Shown here piece after piece: positions 1-10,000 of a DNA stretch of 64,000 nt. Source of the stretch: Opitutaceae bacterium (GTDB lineage: Bacteria > Verrucomicrobiota > Verrucomicrobiia > Opitutales > Opitutaceae); contig JADJTK010000050.1 of NCBI GenBank assembly GCA_016711225.1, forward strand, positions 1 to 64,000, written 5' to 3'. How positions within the stretch are numbered: position 1 is the first letter of the stretch; the number at the start of each line of letters is the position of its first letter. Under the pieces are notes generated by a model. It did no database searches, was not told the DNA's origin, and saw only the letters and a program-made list of their open reading frames with translations. A program made the translations under genes and the position numbers.

Positions 1-1
1 T

Positions 2-274
2 TTGAAGTCACTTACCGTTGGGCAGGGCAGTTACCTCAACTCGCTGCAGCAAGAAATGTCATTTGCAGAGGCAGAGATTGCCCGCGAACACCACGAGCAA
101 GGTCTCCCGCCCTTCGAAACCGACGCCCACCACACGCAAAGGATCCGCGAAGAGAAACGCGAAGAAAAGGGATTCGGTCGGCGCTCCGTCTTGCGCTTGA
201 TTGCAGATCACCTGCACTCGCGGTTTCCAGTAGTCGATCCGCGCCCTGACGAACTACTCAGAGAACTTACCTGA
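2..274 (+). CDS. Hypothetical protein, possibly 5'-partial
   Basis: An open frame runs from the window edge (TTG at position 2) to a stop at 274, giving 90 residues rich in Glu, Arg and His. I recognise no domain. The frame may start upstream of the window. The C-terminal stretch (RRSVLRLIADHLHSRF) looks like amphipathic helix. The following bases also look coding in another frame, so this could be the front of a longer frameshifted gene. It belongs to the accessory island, and no function is assigned. Confidence 0.3.
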   Translation: MKSLTVGQGSYLNSLQQEMSFAEAEIAREHHEQGLPPFETDAHHTQRIREEKREEKGFGRRSVLRLIADHLHSRFPVVDPRPDELLRELT

Positions 275-939
275 TGGTTGGACCGGGGAGATCCAGAAGA
301 GCCATCTTGTTCTCCACCCACCTCTATCCCCAGACCTCGCCGCGAAAATCGACGAGAAGAAACGAAGGAAACTCCAGCTGACCTTTTCCGCGATCTTCAC
401 CGCCATCGGAAAACTCCGGGCCTTCGCGATTAAAGACAAAATACGGGGCGACCTGAAAGCCGGAAAGCAACAACCCTTCAATCGCAGGCGAGGTCCACGC
501 AACTGTTGGCACGCCACCAGTGCCCACAACGGAACTCACTCCGGAGAAAGTGGCCGCGCTAGAAAAACTATTTGGGCGGAAACTGCATGCGCCAGGGCTG
601 CAATCAGGACCAGCCACGAAGATCCAGGAAGGCGTCATAAGCGACCTGCTCGGAGGCTCATTTGGATCGCAAAAGTCGAAGATTCCGCCAGGCCAGGATC
701 AAAAACCACTTGGCAGGTGCGCACCAATAAACAACAGGGAAGTACCTCCCATTATGACAACACCCCCCACAATTTCATTTGATGAAATATCCGCAATCGA
801 AGCCCGAACTCGAACGGCCGGTTCTATAGCAATTAGTGAAGCCAATAGCCTCGCGGCGTTCAAAGGCCGGTTACGCGCGAAAATCAAAGCATCTCTTCGC
901 GCGGAAGATCGGCAAAAGACTTCTCCTGGTAATCGGTGA
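275..939 (+). pseudogene. Decayed coding stretch, unidentified
   Basis: No single long gene is convincing here, but protein-like segments appear in successive frames. One lies at about 276-500 (lysine-rich, containing KIDEKKRRKLQLTFSAIF) and another at about 520-939 (containing LTPEKVAALEKLFGRKL). The last part contains an ATG at 754 that would give a 61-residue peptide ending at 939. This pattern suggests one gene interrupted by two or more frameshifts. I recognise no family. A strong hairpin terminator follows directly at 967. Confidence 0.25.
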
Positions 940-966
940 TTGAAACTGGTGATTGAAACTGAGTGC

Positions 967-1005
967 GGCCCCCTGCTTGTGATTGGGCAGGGGGCCTCTT
1001 TAGTT
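967..1005 (+). terminator. Rho-independent terminator
   Basis: A perfect 10-bp inverted repeat, GGCCCCCTGC and GCAGGGGGCC, is separated by 10 bases and followed by a T-rich tail. It closes the decayed stretch ending at 939. Its GGGGGCC stem resembles the terminators after the RadC-like and DUF6573 genes downstream. Confidence 0.75.
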
Positions 1006-1033
1006 TCTCGTCCTATGTCCTACGGCATAGGCG

Positions 1034-1124
1034 AGACTTCCACCACGCACAAGACAGGGCTTCGCTTCCCCCTCGTTGGTCTACGACACTGCCTCGGCGC
1101 TCTCGCCCAGTGCTTTGACTTTTC
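1034..1124 (+). repeat. Conserved leader, copy 1 (before radC-like gene)
   Basis: This untranslated stretch shares ordered blocks with 1763-1838: GACTTCCACC, then GCTTCCCCCTCGT, then CTCGGCGCTC, then TGACTT. Both copies sit about 85-90 bases before an isolated small gene. They may be a shared promoter or leader, or the scar of module duplication. Similarity is seen directly; function is inference. Confidence 0.45.
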
Positions 1125-1208
1125 CGTGTGTGAGCGAAACGCCAACGGGCGTGAAGCCGATAAAGGTACATTACGTACCATACGGTGAATCGCCTGAAGG
1201 CGTTTCAA

Positions 1209-1647
1209 ATGCGCGTATACGAAGCCAGCCTGACCTACACTGCCACGCTATGGGAAGTCTCCTCCGGCAAAGGTACTAGAGTATATGTGGGACATCAACG
1301 AATCGTACCCCATGAACGAGGTATTTTATGTCATCTTCTTGAACACGAAGATGAAGGCAACCGGACGCTGCATGATCAGCCAAGGTACGATGACCGCCAC
1401 ACTAGTACACCCGCGGGAGGTCTTCAGAGCCGCCTGCATCGCGGGAGCTGCTTCAATCGTGGTCTGCCACAACCACCCCTCGGGTGACCCCTGCCCGAGC
1501 TCAGCCGACCTGCAAGTCACCAGGCAATTGCGCGAAGCCGCACGCACCGTGGAAATCGCGCTTATCGATCACGTAGTAATCGGACGGACCGAGTGCGACC
1601 CCGCCGGCCGCGGTTACTACAGCTTCCGCGAGGCCGGCCTTCTCTGA
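1209..1647 (+). pseudogene. RadC-like JAB-domain protein (frameshifted)
   Basis: The C-terminal 120 residues (from 1285) are a clear RadC/MPN (JAB) domain: an N-terminal glutamate in EVFYVIFLN, the metal-binding HNHPSGDP motif, a downstream Asp (SSAD), and the ending YYSFREAGLL. The expected N-terminus (MRVYEASLTYTATLWE, ATG at 1209) lies in another frame, so a frameshift at about 1250-1270 splits the gene. Short RadC-like proteins of this kind are common on plasmids and integrative elements; their biochemical role is uncertain, and the old DNA-repair annotation is weakly supported. A terminator follows five bases after the stop. If the frameshift is a sequencing error, this is an intact gene of about 146 codons. 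Confidence 0.8.
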
Positions 1648-1651
1648 CAAC

Positions 1652-1672
1652 GGGGGCCACGGCCCCCTTTTT
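1652..1672 (+). terminator. Rho-independent terminator of radC-like gene
   Basis: A GGGGGCC stem, a two-base loop and GGCCCCC are followed by TTTTT, starting five bases after the RadC-like stop codon. The sequence is nearly identical to the terminator at 2294-2314. Confidence 0.85.
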
Positions 1673-1762
1673 CGGCGGAAGGAAAAACACCCGCTCTAGC
1701 CGCTGTTTTCTCCCAGCGTAACAAACGGTCAAGGTAGTTTCCCCGTCCCGCTTCGCCGGCGG

Positions 1763-1838
1763 GGACTTCCACCTCGTACCAGCATGCTCCCGCTTCCCCC
1801 TCGTCGATGCTCCTCGGCGCTCCCGCATAGGTACTGTG
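1763..1838 (+). repeat. Conserved leader, copy 2 (before DUF6573 gene)
   Basis: Second copy of the leader seen at 1034-1124, with the same block order (GACTTCCACC, GCTTCCCCCTCGT, CTCGGCGCTC, TGACTT) but slightly shorter. It lies about 90 bases before the ATG at 1927. No open frame of substance covers 1673-1926. Confidence 0.45.
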
Positions 1839-1926
1839 ACTTCGTTTGTTGAATGGCTGACGCCAAATCGGCAGAAGGCGATCGTCACACGCCGTGACCA
1901 CGCACGACACCGAAGGCACGCATACT

Positions 1927-2289
1927 ATGAGCAACGATCCCTTCGGTGAAGTCATCTTCAGTTACACCCGCAAGCAGGCCATCGCAGACGGCGTCCTTGT
2001 CGACCTCAGCCAGTTCGAAGTCACACGGACGGAATGGAGGCACCACGTTGCCTGCACGGATACGGTCTGGGGAATCATTGAATCCGCAGTTCAAGGCCAC
2101 GGGAAAGACTACGAAGGCGTATTGCACGACATCTTCACCATGTCGCGCCTCGCAATCTCTGCCAGCAACACGAACACCACCCATTTCAAGACCATCATCG
2201 GTCGCAAAATCTATGACCTGAAGATGCACTGCGGGCCCGGTGACGATGCAACTCCCGTCCTTACCCTCATGCTCCCTCACGAGGACTGA
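1927..2289 (+). CDS. DUF6573 family protein
   Basis: This 120-residue protein of unknown function is recognised by its two ends. The N-terminus is FGEVIFSYTRKQAIADGVLVDL and the C-terminus carries LKMHCGPGDDATPVLTLMLP. The middle has the Trp-containing helix typical of the family. The ATG at 1927 is chosen because the family pattern starts there; an in-frame ATG lies at 1894. The family is usually found on plasmids, phages and integrative elements beside DNA-metabolism genes such as radC, as here. It has its own terminator. A degenerate copy of its last 37 codons occurs at 6697-6811. Confidence 0.75.
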   Translation: MSNDPFGEVIFSYTRKQAIADGVLVDLSQFEVTRTEWRHHVACTDTVWGIIESAVQGHGKDYEGVLHDIFTMSRLAISASNTNTTHFKTIIGRKIYDLKMHCGPGDDATPVLTLMLPHED

Positions 2290-2293
2290 GCAA

Positions 2294-2314
2294 GGGGGCC
2301 GCGGCCCCCTTTTT
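2294..2314 (+). terminator. Rho-independent terminator of DUF6573 gene
   Basis: A GGGGGCC stem, GC spacer and GGCCCCC are followed by TTTTT, starting five bases after the DUF6573 stop. The stem and distance match the RadC-like terminator at 1652-1672. Confidence 0.85.
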
Positions 2315-2371
2315 GCGGTCGAGGAGTTCGTGCTCCGGTAGCCCTCACGCCATCGGGGAATTCTACCGGTT
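2315..2371 (+). repeat. Post-terminator direct repeat, copy 1
   Basis: The bases after the terminator (GAGGAGTTCGTGC..., ending CATCGGGGAATTCTACCGGT) reappear in similar form at 6838-6893 after the degenerate DUF6573 copy. The duplicated unit therefore includes gene end, terminator and downstream sequence. Confidence 0.55.
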
Positions 2372-2457
2372 TCGTCGGGTTTGGAGAAAACGGCCCTGCG
2401 CCGTTGACGCCGCCAATACGTCTTCTTTTCTGGGACCAGATTTCAACTACCCGGAAA

Positions 2458-2622
2458 TGGACCAAGGCTGGATTCGTACCTACCGCCAGGAAAAGAAACT
2501 CAGCCAAGGGGCTCTCGCCAAGATCGTGGGGCTCACCCCGTCGGAGATTTCCCGGCACGAATGCGGCTACCGCGCGTTGCGCTGTTCTGCACATTGCGTT
2601 ATTCGCCAAAACGCACCACTAA
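2458..2622 (+). pseudogene. Small XRE-family HTH regulator (frameshifted)
   Basis: From the ATG at 2458 the protein has a recognisable Cro/CI-type helix-turn-helix: IRTYRQEKKLSQGALAKI, then LTPSEISRHECGYRAL. The expected last helix (AVLHIALFAKTHH) is in a different frame, so a frameshift near 2578 separates them; the natural stop would be at about 2622. At roughly 54 codons it would be a minimal one-domain DNA-binding protein. Its end overlaps the 3' end of the surface protein on the other strand. It is probably a plasmid- or phage-type regulator of the island; its target is unknown. Confidence 0.55.
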
Positions 2623-5600
2623 ACGTGCAAAATGGTGCGGTGTTCCCCGGAGATCACATACCTGGACTCTCCAAATACCTCCATCTCCAAGAGCCTCAGA
2701 TTGAATTTCCAGCCAGGACTCACCAATATTCCATCCGGTCGCAGTTCTACTCAATGGCACAGATTCCCAGTTCTGAAGATCCGACGAGAGCTGCAATGTG
2801 TAACGAAGAATCGGATCGTTACCTCGAAGATTGAGGTCAATCAAGAAGCCTGATTCTTGCGTGCCTTGAAGTATACATGAGTTCGCGTGGACAAGCTGAG
2901 CTCGATCTGGGAACGCGGGGTTGGTTCCGCCGACGTATTCCAAAATGTTTGGCGTTCCGTCATTATCAGGGTCGTCATTTGTGGTTTGTAGGCTGAGTGA
3001 AAACCGATTGGAAATCCAATCCCGATAGCCCTCAGATCCTTTCAACCGCCAGAGCGGAGTGACGAATGTTTTCCCGGCGGCGGGAACTGTCAGTGACGGT
3101 CCCGGGACCACGGTACCATCAGGCATTTGCCATCCGAGAAATTCGACTCCTTCCCTAGGCGTTGAATCGAGTGTGACATTGGCGCCTTCTCGGTAGCGTC
3201 CACCTCCTGTGATCGCGACCAAATCCGGTACGCTATTGACAACCCATACCTCCGCGGTTCGAGTGAAATGCGCTACATACGCATACCTATTCATCTGTAT
3301 TGGGCCTGTTGCTCTGGTTCGTACGAAATCGTTGTGCCATCGCAGGACCAATAGGAGAAGTCCGCGTTCCCATTCGGAATCGCCGCAAGGCTTACAACAC
3401 TATTCGTGTTGTAGGTGCCACTTCCAGAAATGCTGCCAAGCTGAGGTTCAGAAGAAGTCGCAGTTACTTCTCCGCTTGATGGAGCGGAGTCTCCCACGTA
3501 CGCCGACACAAGTATCGTTTGAGCTTGCTCTCCTACCGATGCGCGGACCGTAGCCGAGACAGATCCCGATCCACTGGCCGTAACAACCAACGCGATCTCC
3601 TTCGTGGCTTGCGGCATAATCGTAACAGAACTTATAGGGCCGATATCTAGCCCAATCCCATTGGCGGTGAACACAACAGTCACCGCGGCCATACTCGGAT
3701 TCGATACAACTACTTTTCTCGTTGAGGTTCCACTGCGAACAACCGCACCAAGGTTGATCGTCGCACGGTCGATAGCAATGAACGGCGTCGTCATAATCAA
3801 GGACGTCCGAAACCCAACCGCGGATTCATATTTAGGATCCAGACTTGAAATTTCCAACACAGCATCAAGAATGTCGGAAGCTACTCTCAGAACCGGTTTC
3901 CCGTGATTCCCGCTGATGTGGAAATTGGTGACGCCAGGAATCTCCCAATTTGTGAAGGGAGATGTGAAGAGGTCATCCGCGATTATCTGAACCCTGTAAT
4001 CGGCCATTCCCATTGCCTCGCTCATGCGGCTGACCGGCAAAGCCCACTGCGGAAGGGGGTCCATGAAGGCGTCCATCAACACGACTCCAAGTTTAGGCAC
4101 ATCGGCTCCCTCCCCGAATAGGCGACGGAATGCCCGAACAAAGCCCTCAGCGAACCATGCCCCGGCACTATGGGCGTAGACAGTTACCGTTTGATGCCTT
4201 GTGCCGGTCTGCTTATAATCGCACCAAAGTCGGGCGGCAGTCCACACACCGTCAGCTTCGAGACGGCGGGCAGCTTCCTGAGGGTGGGAAACAAAACAAT
4301 CCGCCACAAGATCAGGAGCAAGTATCGTCGCTCCAGTTGCATGTAGGGCGTCGCGGAGGCAAGCGATTGATGTATCACTATCATAAGGATTTGCTCCGTT
4401 TGACGGGAAAATGCTAGGCCAATGCGGGTTCCACCCTTCGGCTATCACAACCAGATGAGGGCTTCGCCCCGAAAGAGTAGCCCCTTGGGCCGATGTGATC
4501 GTTGTCGACGAAACGTCATGCCAGCTAGTATCTAGCGAGCGCGTTGCCAGTGAAGTTTGGACTTCCGTAGATTCTAGATTGGCAACGAGCAGCGCCTGAA
4601 CGTCTCCTAGATCCGGAATCACTTCCCCCAACGAATCGATTGTTAGTGTCGCTCCATCTGACGCGTCCATGCTAAGTGCGATCCGGAATGTGTCGGCTTG
4701 AATATATGGAGTCAGTCCGGGGATGTAGTAGTACGGGGCCCTTCGACCAATCGTCAGTTGCTCCGATCGACAAAGAGGATTGGCATAACTCGTACTGGTA
4801 CGGCCGCCATGCGAACCCGTCGGCCCAGAGCAAGTTGTTCCGATATTCGGGGAAACTCGCTTAATCGAAAAACTCGTGTCAGTTGCACTGGTCGCGTAGA
4901 CCGTCCGCGGACCGGTTTCGCCGGCCGCAAAGCTAGCCACCCACTGCCTTTCGCCGCGTCCATCCATTGCCTCGGTGAGCAAAATTCTGTTGTCTACCGC
5001 CTCTTGAACTATCGTCACCGGTCGGCTCGCGACCGACAGGTGTGCGACATTTGGAATGGATACCCCATCTGGAATGCAATTGTCGCGAACAGTTTCAAAG
5101 TAAATGTCGGCGGCGCCACCGAACATTCTCCAGTTGCCCTCGTCATCTACAAAAAGATTACCGGAGAGGTACCCGGTACTAGGTGGAGCGCCATAGGTGA
5201 AAGTCGGATCTCAATCATTGGTGTCGCGTAGTATAATCCATAAACCTGAAGCCAATCAGGCACCCCAGTCACTTCAAAAGGCGAATTCTGGACAAGGCTA
5301 GCCACTGTACAATTCAATACCCCACCATAGACACCGTTCAAAGTACCGGAGCTAATGCTTACCCTGAAACGGTTATCTGAACCATCTTGGATCACCGTTA
5401 CGGTCCGACTTCCAATGTTCAAATCTGATGTTCGCGGCGAGCAGACGTCGTCTAGCGCCGAGTTCTCGGAAAGCTCTAGAAGAATGAGTACGGATTTCGC
5501 GGGACCTGTATTGGTCGGTAATGTAGCACTTGGAATCCAATCACCATATTCATATTCTTTGATGTAGCATGCCCTGATAGTGAGCCAGTCAGTCAGACCT

Positions 5601-6125
5601 GTCACCGTGAACGGCATATCGGGAATACCACTCGAAATAGTTATCCCTAAATCGCCCGCATAATAATCAGGACGCAAACGCCATAAGCAGCCGTCTTTAT
5701 AGTCTTCTCTTGGGCCAGGAACCCAGCGCTCTTTGTTAATGAACAACCTATTATCGACGCCACTCTGATAAAACAAGAAATTCAGGTTGGGTGAAGGGAT
5801 ATCCCGGCCCAGTGACCGCAACTGAGCCAGCCCGATCCTCGGTGATACCATCGATCACCCAATTCGGAGCGATTGTCATATTAATCTGTGGCCATCCCTG
5901 AGGATCGCTCCCGAAGGATGCTGATATCCATGAGTCCGATGGGGTCAGAACCAGATTCTCGGGTTCCCCGTTAGCTAGAATAGATACGGTGCGACCCATT
6001 GGATCAATGAGGAAATCACCATAGTATGCTTGCGCGGGCGAACATACAAAGCTGAGCAAGGCAAGGCACCAATTGTATAGATTGATGCGGATCCGCCGGA
6101 CGGCTGTTCCATGAAAGAATCTCAT
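2599..6125 (-). pseudogene. Secreted multidomain surface protein with hydrolase-like core (frameshifted)
   Basis: About 1175 codons are spread over four frames joined at about 5790, 5195 and 3300. The chosen start (6125) is followed by basic residues and a hydrophobic segment ending CSPAQA, a signal peptide. The N-terminal third has repeated units containing VTVIQDGSDNRF and PFEVTGVPDWL, resembling BACON or other beta-sandwich repeats. The middle has TVYAHSAGAWFAEGF, a nucleophile-elbow-like motif of an alpha/beta hydrolase. The C-terminal part has a beta-repeat and DPDNDGTPNILEY, an Asp-rich motif common in secreted Verrucomicrobiota proteins. Codon use is AT-richer than the neighbours, suggesting transfer. 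The exact substrate is unknown. The frameshifts may be decay or sequence error. Confidence 0.6.
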
Positions 6126-6138
6126 AGGCGTAGTCACC

Positions 6139-6468
6139 TCACACACTATTGAACCACTTTCCATGATTACTCACTAAATGGGTCGAAGTCAGCTCAAATT
6201 GGTCTCTTCCCGCGTGTCCTTGGCCGTGTTTCCAAATTCTAGAAGGAGAGGCCCTCAAGGATACCAGCGAATTGGCCCAATGCGAGAGCCGGCGACGAGG
6301 CGCTTTGGTTTGCTGTGACCGCAGAAGGATTTGTTTGGTGATGGCGACGGGAGTAGCCGCGATGGACACTGAGCGCGGCCCACCGTCACCGACCGTGACC
6401 GCCCAAACTTGAGCAGCCGAGAAGACAAGGCTCAGCACGAGCCGTAACAGGCCCAGATAAGCTTTCAT
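6139..6468 (-). CDS. Short signal-peptide ORF, probable truncated secreted protein
   Basis: The ATG at 6468 starts a clear signal peptide (MKAYLGLLRLVLSLVFSAA followed by QVWA), then VTVGDGGPRSVSIAATPV. The remaining 60 residues are rich in Arg, Ser and His and do not look like a folded domain. It lies just upstream of, and overlaps by a few bases, the leader of the surface protein on the same strand. The most likely reading is the intact N-terminus of a related secreted protein whose body was lost or frameshifted. A short genuine secreted peptide cannot be excluded. Confidence 0.35.
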   Translation of the reverse strand: MKAYLGLLRLVLSLVFSAAQVWAVTVGDGGPRSVSIAATPVAITKQILLRSQQTKAPRRRLSHWANSLVSLRASPSRIWKHGQGHAGRDQFELTSTHLVSNHGKWFNSV

Positions 6469-6611
6469 GGACTGTCGAAACAACACCGGCCAAGGCGAGG
6501 CCGACGCTAGGGAGCGTAGGTCAAAGTAAGCAGTACTTGACTAGTACCGCAAGAACATCCGTTTCGCCACGGGACTTCCCGGTCATTGTCACCCTGAGGT
6601 TCAACGATAGG

Positions 6612-6696
6612 TTGCCATCAGCGATACGGACTGGGGGCTGATTTCCGGGGTGTGGGGAATTGTCTCAATTTTGAGGCTGTGGAGGGGTTGATACAC
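6612..6696 (-). pseudogene. Fragment similar to the replication protein at 14521-15628
   Basis: Reading the minus strand gives CINPSTASKLR, close to CINPSPVSKLRR in the Rep-like protein. At the DNA level a 14-base exact match (GTCTCAATTTTGAG) and the block TTGATACA sit at the same spacing in both places. The fragment abuts the degenerate DUF6573 copy in opposite orientation, so a recombination junction lies near 6697. Only about 35 bases are clearly related. Confidence 0.4.
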
Positions 6697-6811
6697 CATC
6701 AGCTTCAAGGCCATCATTGGCCGCAGGGTCGTAGGCTTCAAGATGCACTGCAGTCTGGACCGGATGACGACGCCCCCCGTCCTGACCTGCATGCTCACCC
6801 ACGAACACTGA
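6697..6811 (+). pseudogene. Degenerate 3' copy of DUF6573 gene
   Basis: The plus strand encodes FKAIIGRRVVGFKMHC, then PPVLTCMLTHEH and a stop. This aligns residue by residue with the C-terminus of the intact gene at 1927-2289 (FKTIIGRKIYDLKMHC, then TPVLTLMLPHED). The 5' two thirds are missing. A weaker terminator and the same post-terminator repeat follow, so the copy is a direct duplication flanking the surface-protein segment. Confidence 0.75.
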
Positions 6812-6816
6812 GCACC

Positions 6817-6834
6817 GGGACTACGGTCCCTTTT
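6817..6834 (+). terminator. Terminator of the degenerate DUF6573 copy
   Basis: GGGAC, a TACG loop and GTCCC followed by TTTT sit five bases after the stop, in the same position as the terminator at 2294. The stem is shorter, consistent with decay. Confidence 0.6.
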
Positions 6835-6837
6835 GAC

Positions 6838-6893
6838 CGATGAAGGAATTCGTGCCCCACGGCACTTTTGCCATCGGAGAATTCTAGCGGTCC
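6838..6893 (+). repeat. Post-terminator direct repeat, copy 2
   Basis: Matches 2315-2371 (GAAGGAATTCGTGC, then GCCATCGGAGAATTCTAGCGGT). The following 170 bases up to 7065 contain no gene that I can support and hold the presumed promoter of the restriction locus. Confidence 0.5.
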
Positions 6894-7065
6894 CTAATCA
6901 CCCTTGCACGCCTTAGGCGTATCGGTTTGCCTCTTTCCGTTCTCAAATCCGTAGCCCCTACAATTCGGTGGAAATAAGTCCTAACCCCAAGGGTTTCAAG
7001 GACTCCTGCTCGTTTCGTCAAGACGCCAACTTGCCCCAGCGTACCTGAAATCCTCTCTAATCCTG

Positions 7066-10000
7066 ATGCCCTCACCTGCAAACAACTCCGGCCTCCGAGA
7101 CAACCACACCAGGGGCACAGTCGCCGATTTTCTGACTGAGAAGATCCATGACGGTTCCAAACTCTCCATCGTCTCGGCCTACTTCACCATTTACGCCTAC
7201 GACGCCCTCAAGGGGGTGCTCGACCGCGTCGACCACCTCGATTTCCTCTTCGGCGAGCCGTCCTTCGTCAACCGCCTCGACCCGAACAAGACGGAAAAGA
7301 AGTCATTCATCATTGACGCTGATGGGTTGGAACTCGCCAACAAACTCCAGCAAAAACGAGTCGCGAAGGAGTGCGCTGATTGGATTGAGCGCAAGGTGAA
7401 CATCAAGACGATCAAGCAATCCAATCTTCTTCACGGGAAAATGTATCACGTCGCCACGGCTGGAGTCGCCGACGCCATCCTTGGGAGCTCCAATTTTACC
7501 GTACGAGGCCTCGGCCTTGGCGCTACGGGTAACAACATTGAGCTTAACCTCATCGTTGACGGCAACCGCGACCGCCAGGAACTCAAACAATGGTTTGATG
7601 AACTTTGGAACGACGAGGCGCTCGTGAAGGACGTGAAGCAGGAGGTCCTCAACTACCTCAGGCAACTTTACGAAAACAACGCCCCCGAGTTCATCTACTA
7701 TAAGACCCTCTTCCACATCTTCGAAAAATTCCTTGGCGACGCCGGCAAAACGGACGCGGACCTAGGGAAAACCAGCCTTTTTGAGACAGAGGTCTGGAAA
7801 AGGCTTTTCGAGTTTCAGAAGGACGGCGCCAAAGGCGCCATCAACAAGATCCTTCGGCACAACGGGTGCATCATCGCTGACAGCGTCGGCTTGGGAAAGA
7901 CCTACGAGGCGCTCGCCGTGATCAAGTATTTCGAACTAAAAAACGAGCGAGTCCTCGTTCTCTGTCCGAAGAAGCTGCGCGACAATTGGACGGTTTACAG
8001 GGCAAACAGCCTCCTGAATCCCTTTATCGCGGACCGCTTCCGCTACGATGTCCTCTCCCACACCGATCTCAGCCGCGAGACCGGTTACTCCGGCGACATT
8101 AACCTTGGGACCCTCAACTGGGGCAACTACGACCTCATCGTCATCGATGAGTCGCATAACTTCCGAAACAACACCCCCGGCAAGCGAGACGATGAGGGAA
8201 ACATTATCCGCAAAAGCCGTTACCAGCGGCTAATGGATGACATCATCAAGTCCGGCGTCCACACCAAGGTCCTCCTGGTCTCCGCCACCCCCGTTAACAA
8301 CGACCTCAAAGACCTACGCAATCAGCTCTATTTCCTAACCGAGAACCGCGACGACGCGTTCGCGGAATCCCTCGGCATCGGCAGCCTTAAGGAGACGTTA
8401 ACCACTGCTCAGAAGGTGTTCTCCCTTTGGGCGCGTAAGCACACCTCCGAGCGCAAAACGTGCGAGCTTCTGGAGAAGCTAAACGCCTCCTTCTTCAAAC
8501 TCCTCGATGAGCTGACCATCGCTCGCTCGCGAAAACACATCCAGAAATACTACAAGGCAACCATCGCCGAGCTCGGCGGCTTCCCTGGAGCGCGAGAAAC
8601 CCGTATCCATTTACCCAGAGATCGATCTGCGCGGTCGATTTCTCTCCTACGACAAGCTCAATGACGAGATCGCCGCCTATAAGCTGTCGCTCTTCAACCC
8701 GTCGAAATACGTTAAGGACGAGTTCAAACCATTATATCAGACGCCGACCCGCGATCCGTTCACTCAGGCCGACCGCGAGAAATTCCTCATCGGCATGATG
8801 AAGGTCAATTTTCTCAAGCGACTCGAAAGCTCTGTTAAATCTTTCGAAATTACGATGGAGCGCACCATCGCCAAGATCGAAGGCTTGGAGCGCAAGATTA
8901 AGGACTTCCAGACGGCACCCACGCAGAACTCTGAATCCGCCGCACTGGAGTTTGAACTCGACGACCCCGGCCACGACGACGAACTCGAAGACGCCATGCT
9001 CGTTGGTGGGAAATTCAAATATAGGCTCGATCACCTGGAGTTGGATTCCGGGAAGAATTGGCTGAAAGACCTCAAGAAGGACAAGGACCAGCTCCGCATC
9101 CTGCATAACGCTGCGCAGAACGTATCGCCCGCGACCGACGCCAAGCTCGCCGAGCTCAAGAAGCTGATCGCGGCCAAGGTAGCCAAACCAACAACCAACA
9201 AACTCGGCGAACCGAACCGAAAGTCCTCGTCTTCACTGCGTTCGCCGACACCGCCACCTACCTCTACGAATCACTCCTCGAATGGGGCACCCAGGGACTC
9301 GGCATCCACATGGCCCTTGTTTGCGGTGGCGGCGACACACGCACCACCTACGGGAAGAGCGCCTACGATCACATCCTCACCAACTTTTCTCCACGCGCCA
9401 AACATCGAGCCAAAGTCCCCAGTATGCCTCAGGAGGGGGAGATAGATCTGCTCATTGCCACGGATTGCATCAGCGAGGGGCAAAACCTTCAGGACTGCGA
9501 TTACCTCGTCAACTACGACATCCACTGGAATCCCGTCCGCATCATTCAGCGCTTCGGCCGAATCGACCGTATCGGCAGCGCCAGTCACACCGTGCAGCTT
9601 GTCAATTTCTGGCCGACCGAGGATCTCAACAAATACATCAACCTCAAGAACCGCGTCGAAGCCCGCATGGCCCTTGTGGACCTCTCCGCCACGTTTGCGG
9701 ACAACCCCCTCAGTAATGACGAAATCGAAGACATCATCTCCGACGACCTACGCTACCGCGACAAGCAGCTCCTCCGGCTCAAGGACGAAGTCCTCGACAT
9801 CGAAGACCTCGGCGACAGCGTCTCCCTCACCGAGTTCACCCTCGACGACTTCCGCCTCGAACTCCTGAAATACATCGAGGCCAACAAGGCCGCGCTCGAA
9901 GCCGCTCCGTTAGGTCTCTACACCTGCGTTCCCCCGCACCCCGACTACAAGGTCATTGGGCCGGGAGTCATCTTCTGCTTCCGACTGGAAGGCCAGCGCG

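Noticed and set aside
964..1209. Small ORF at 940-1188
   Set aside because: It runs across a strong terminator and the repeated leader, and has no protein-like composition.
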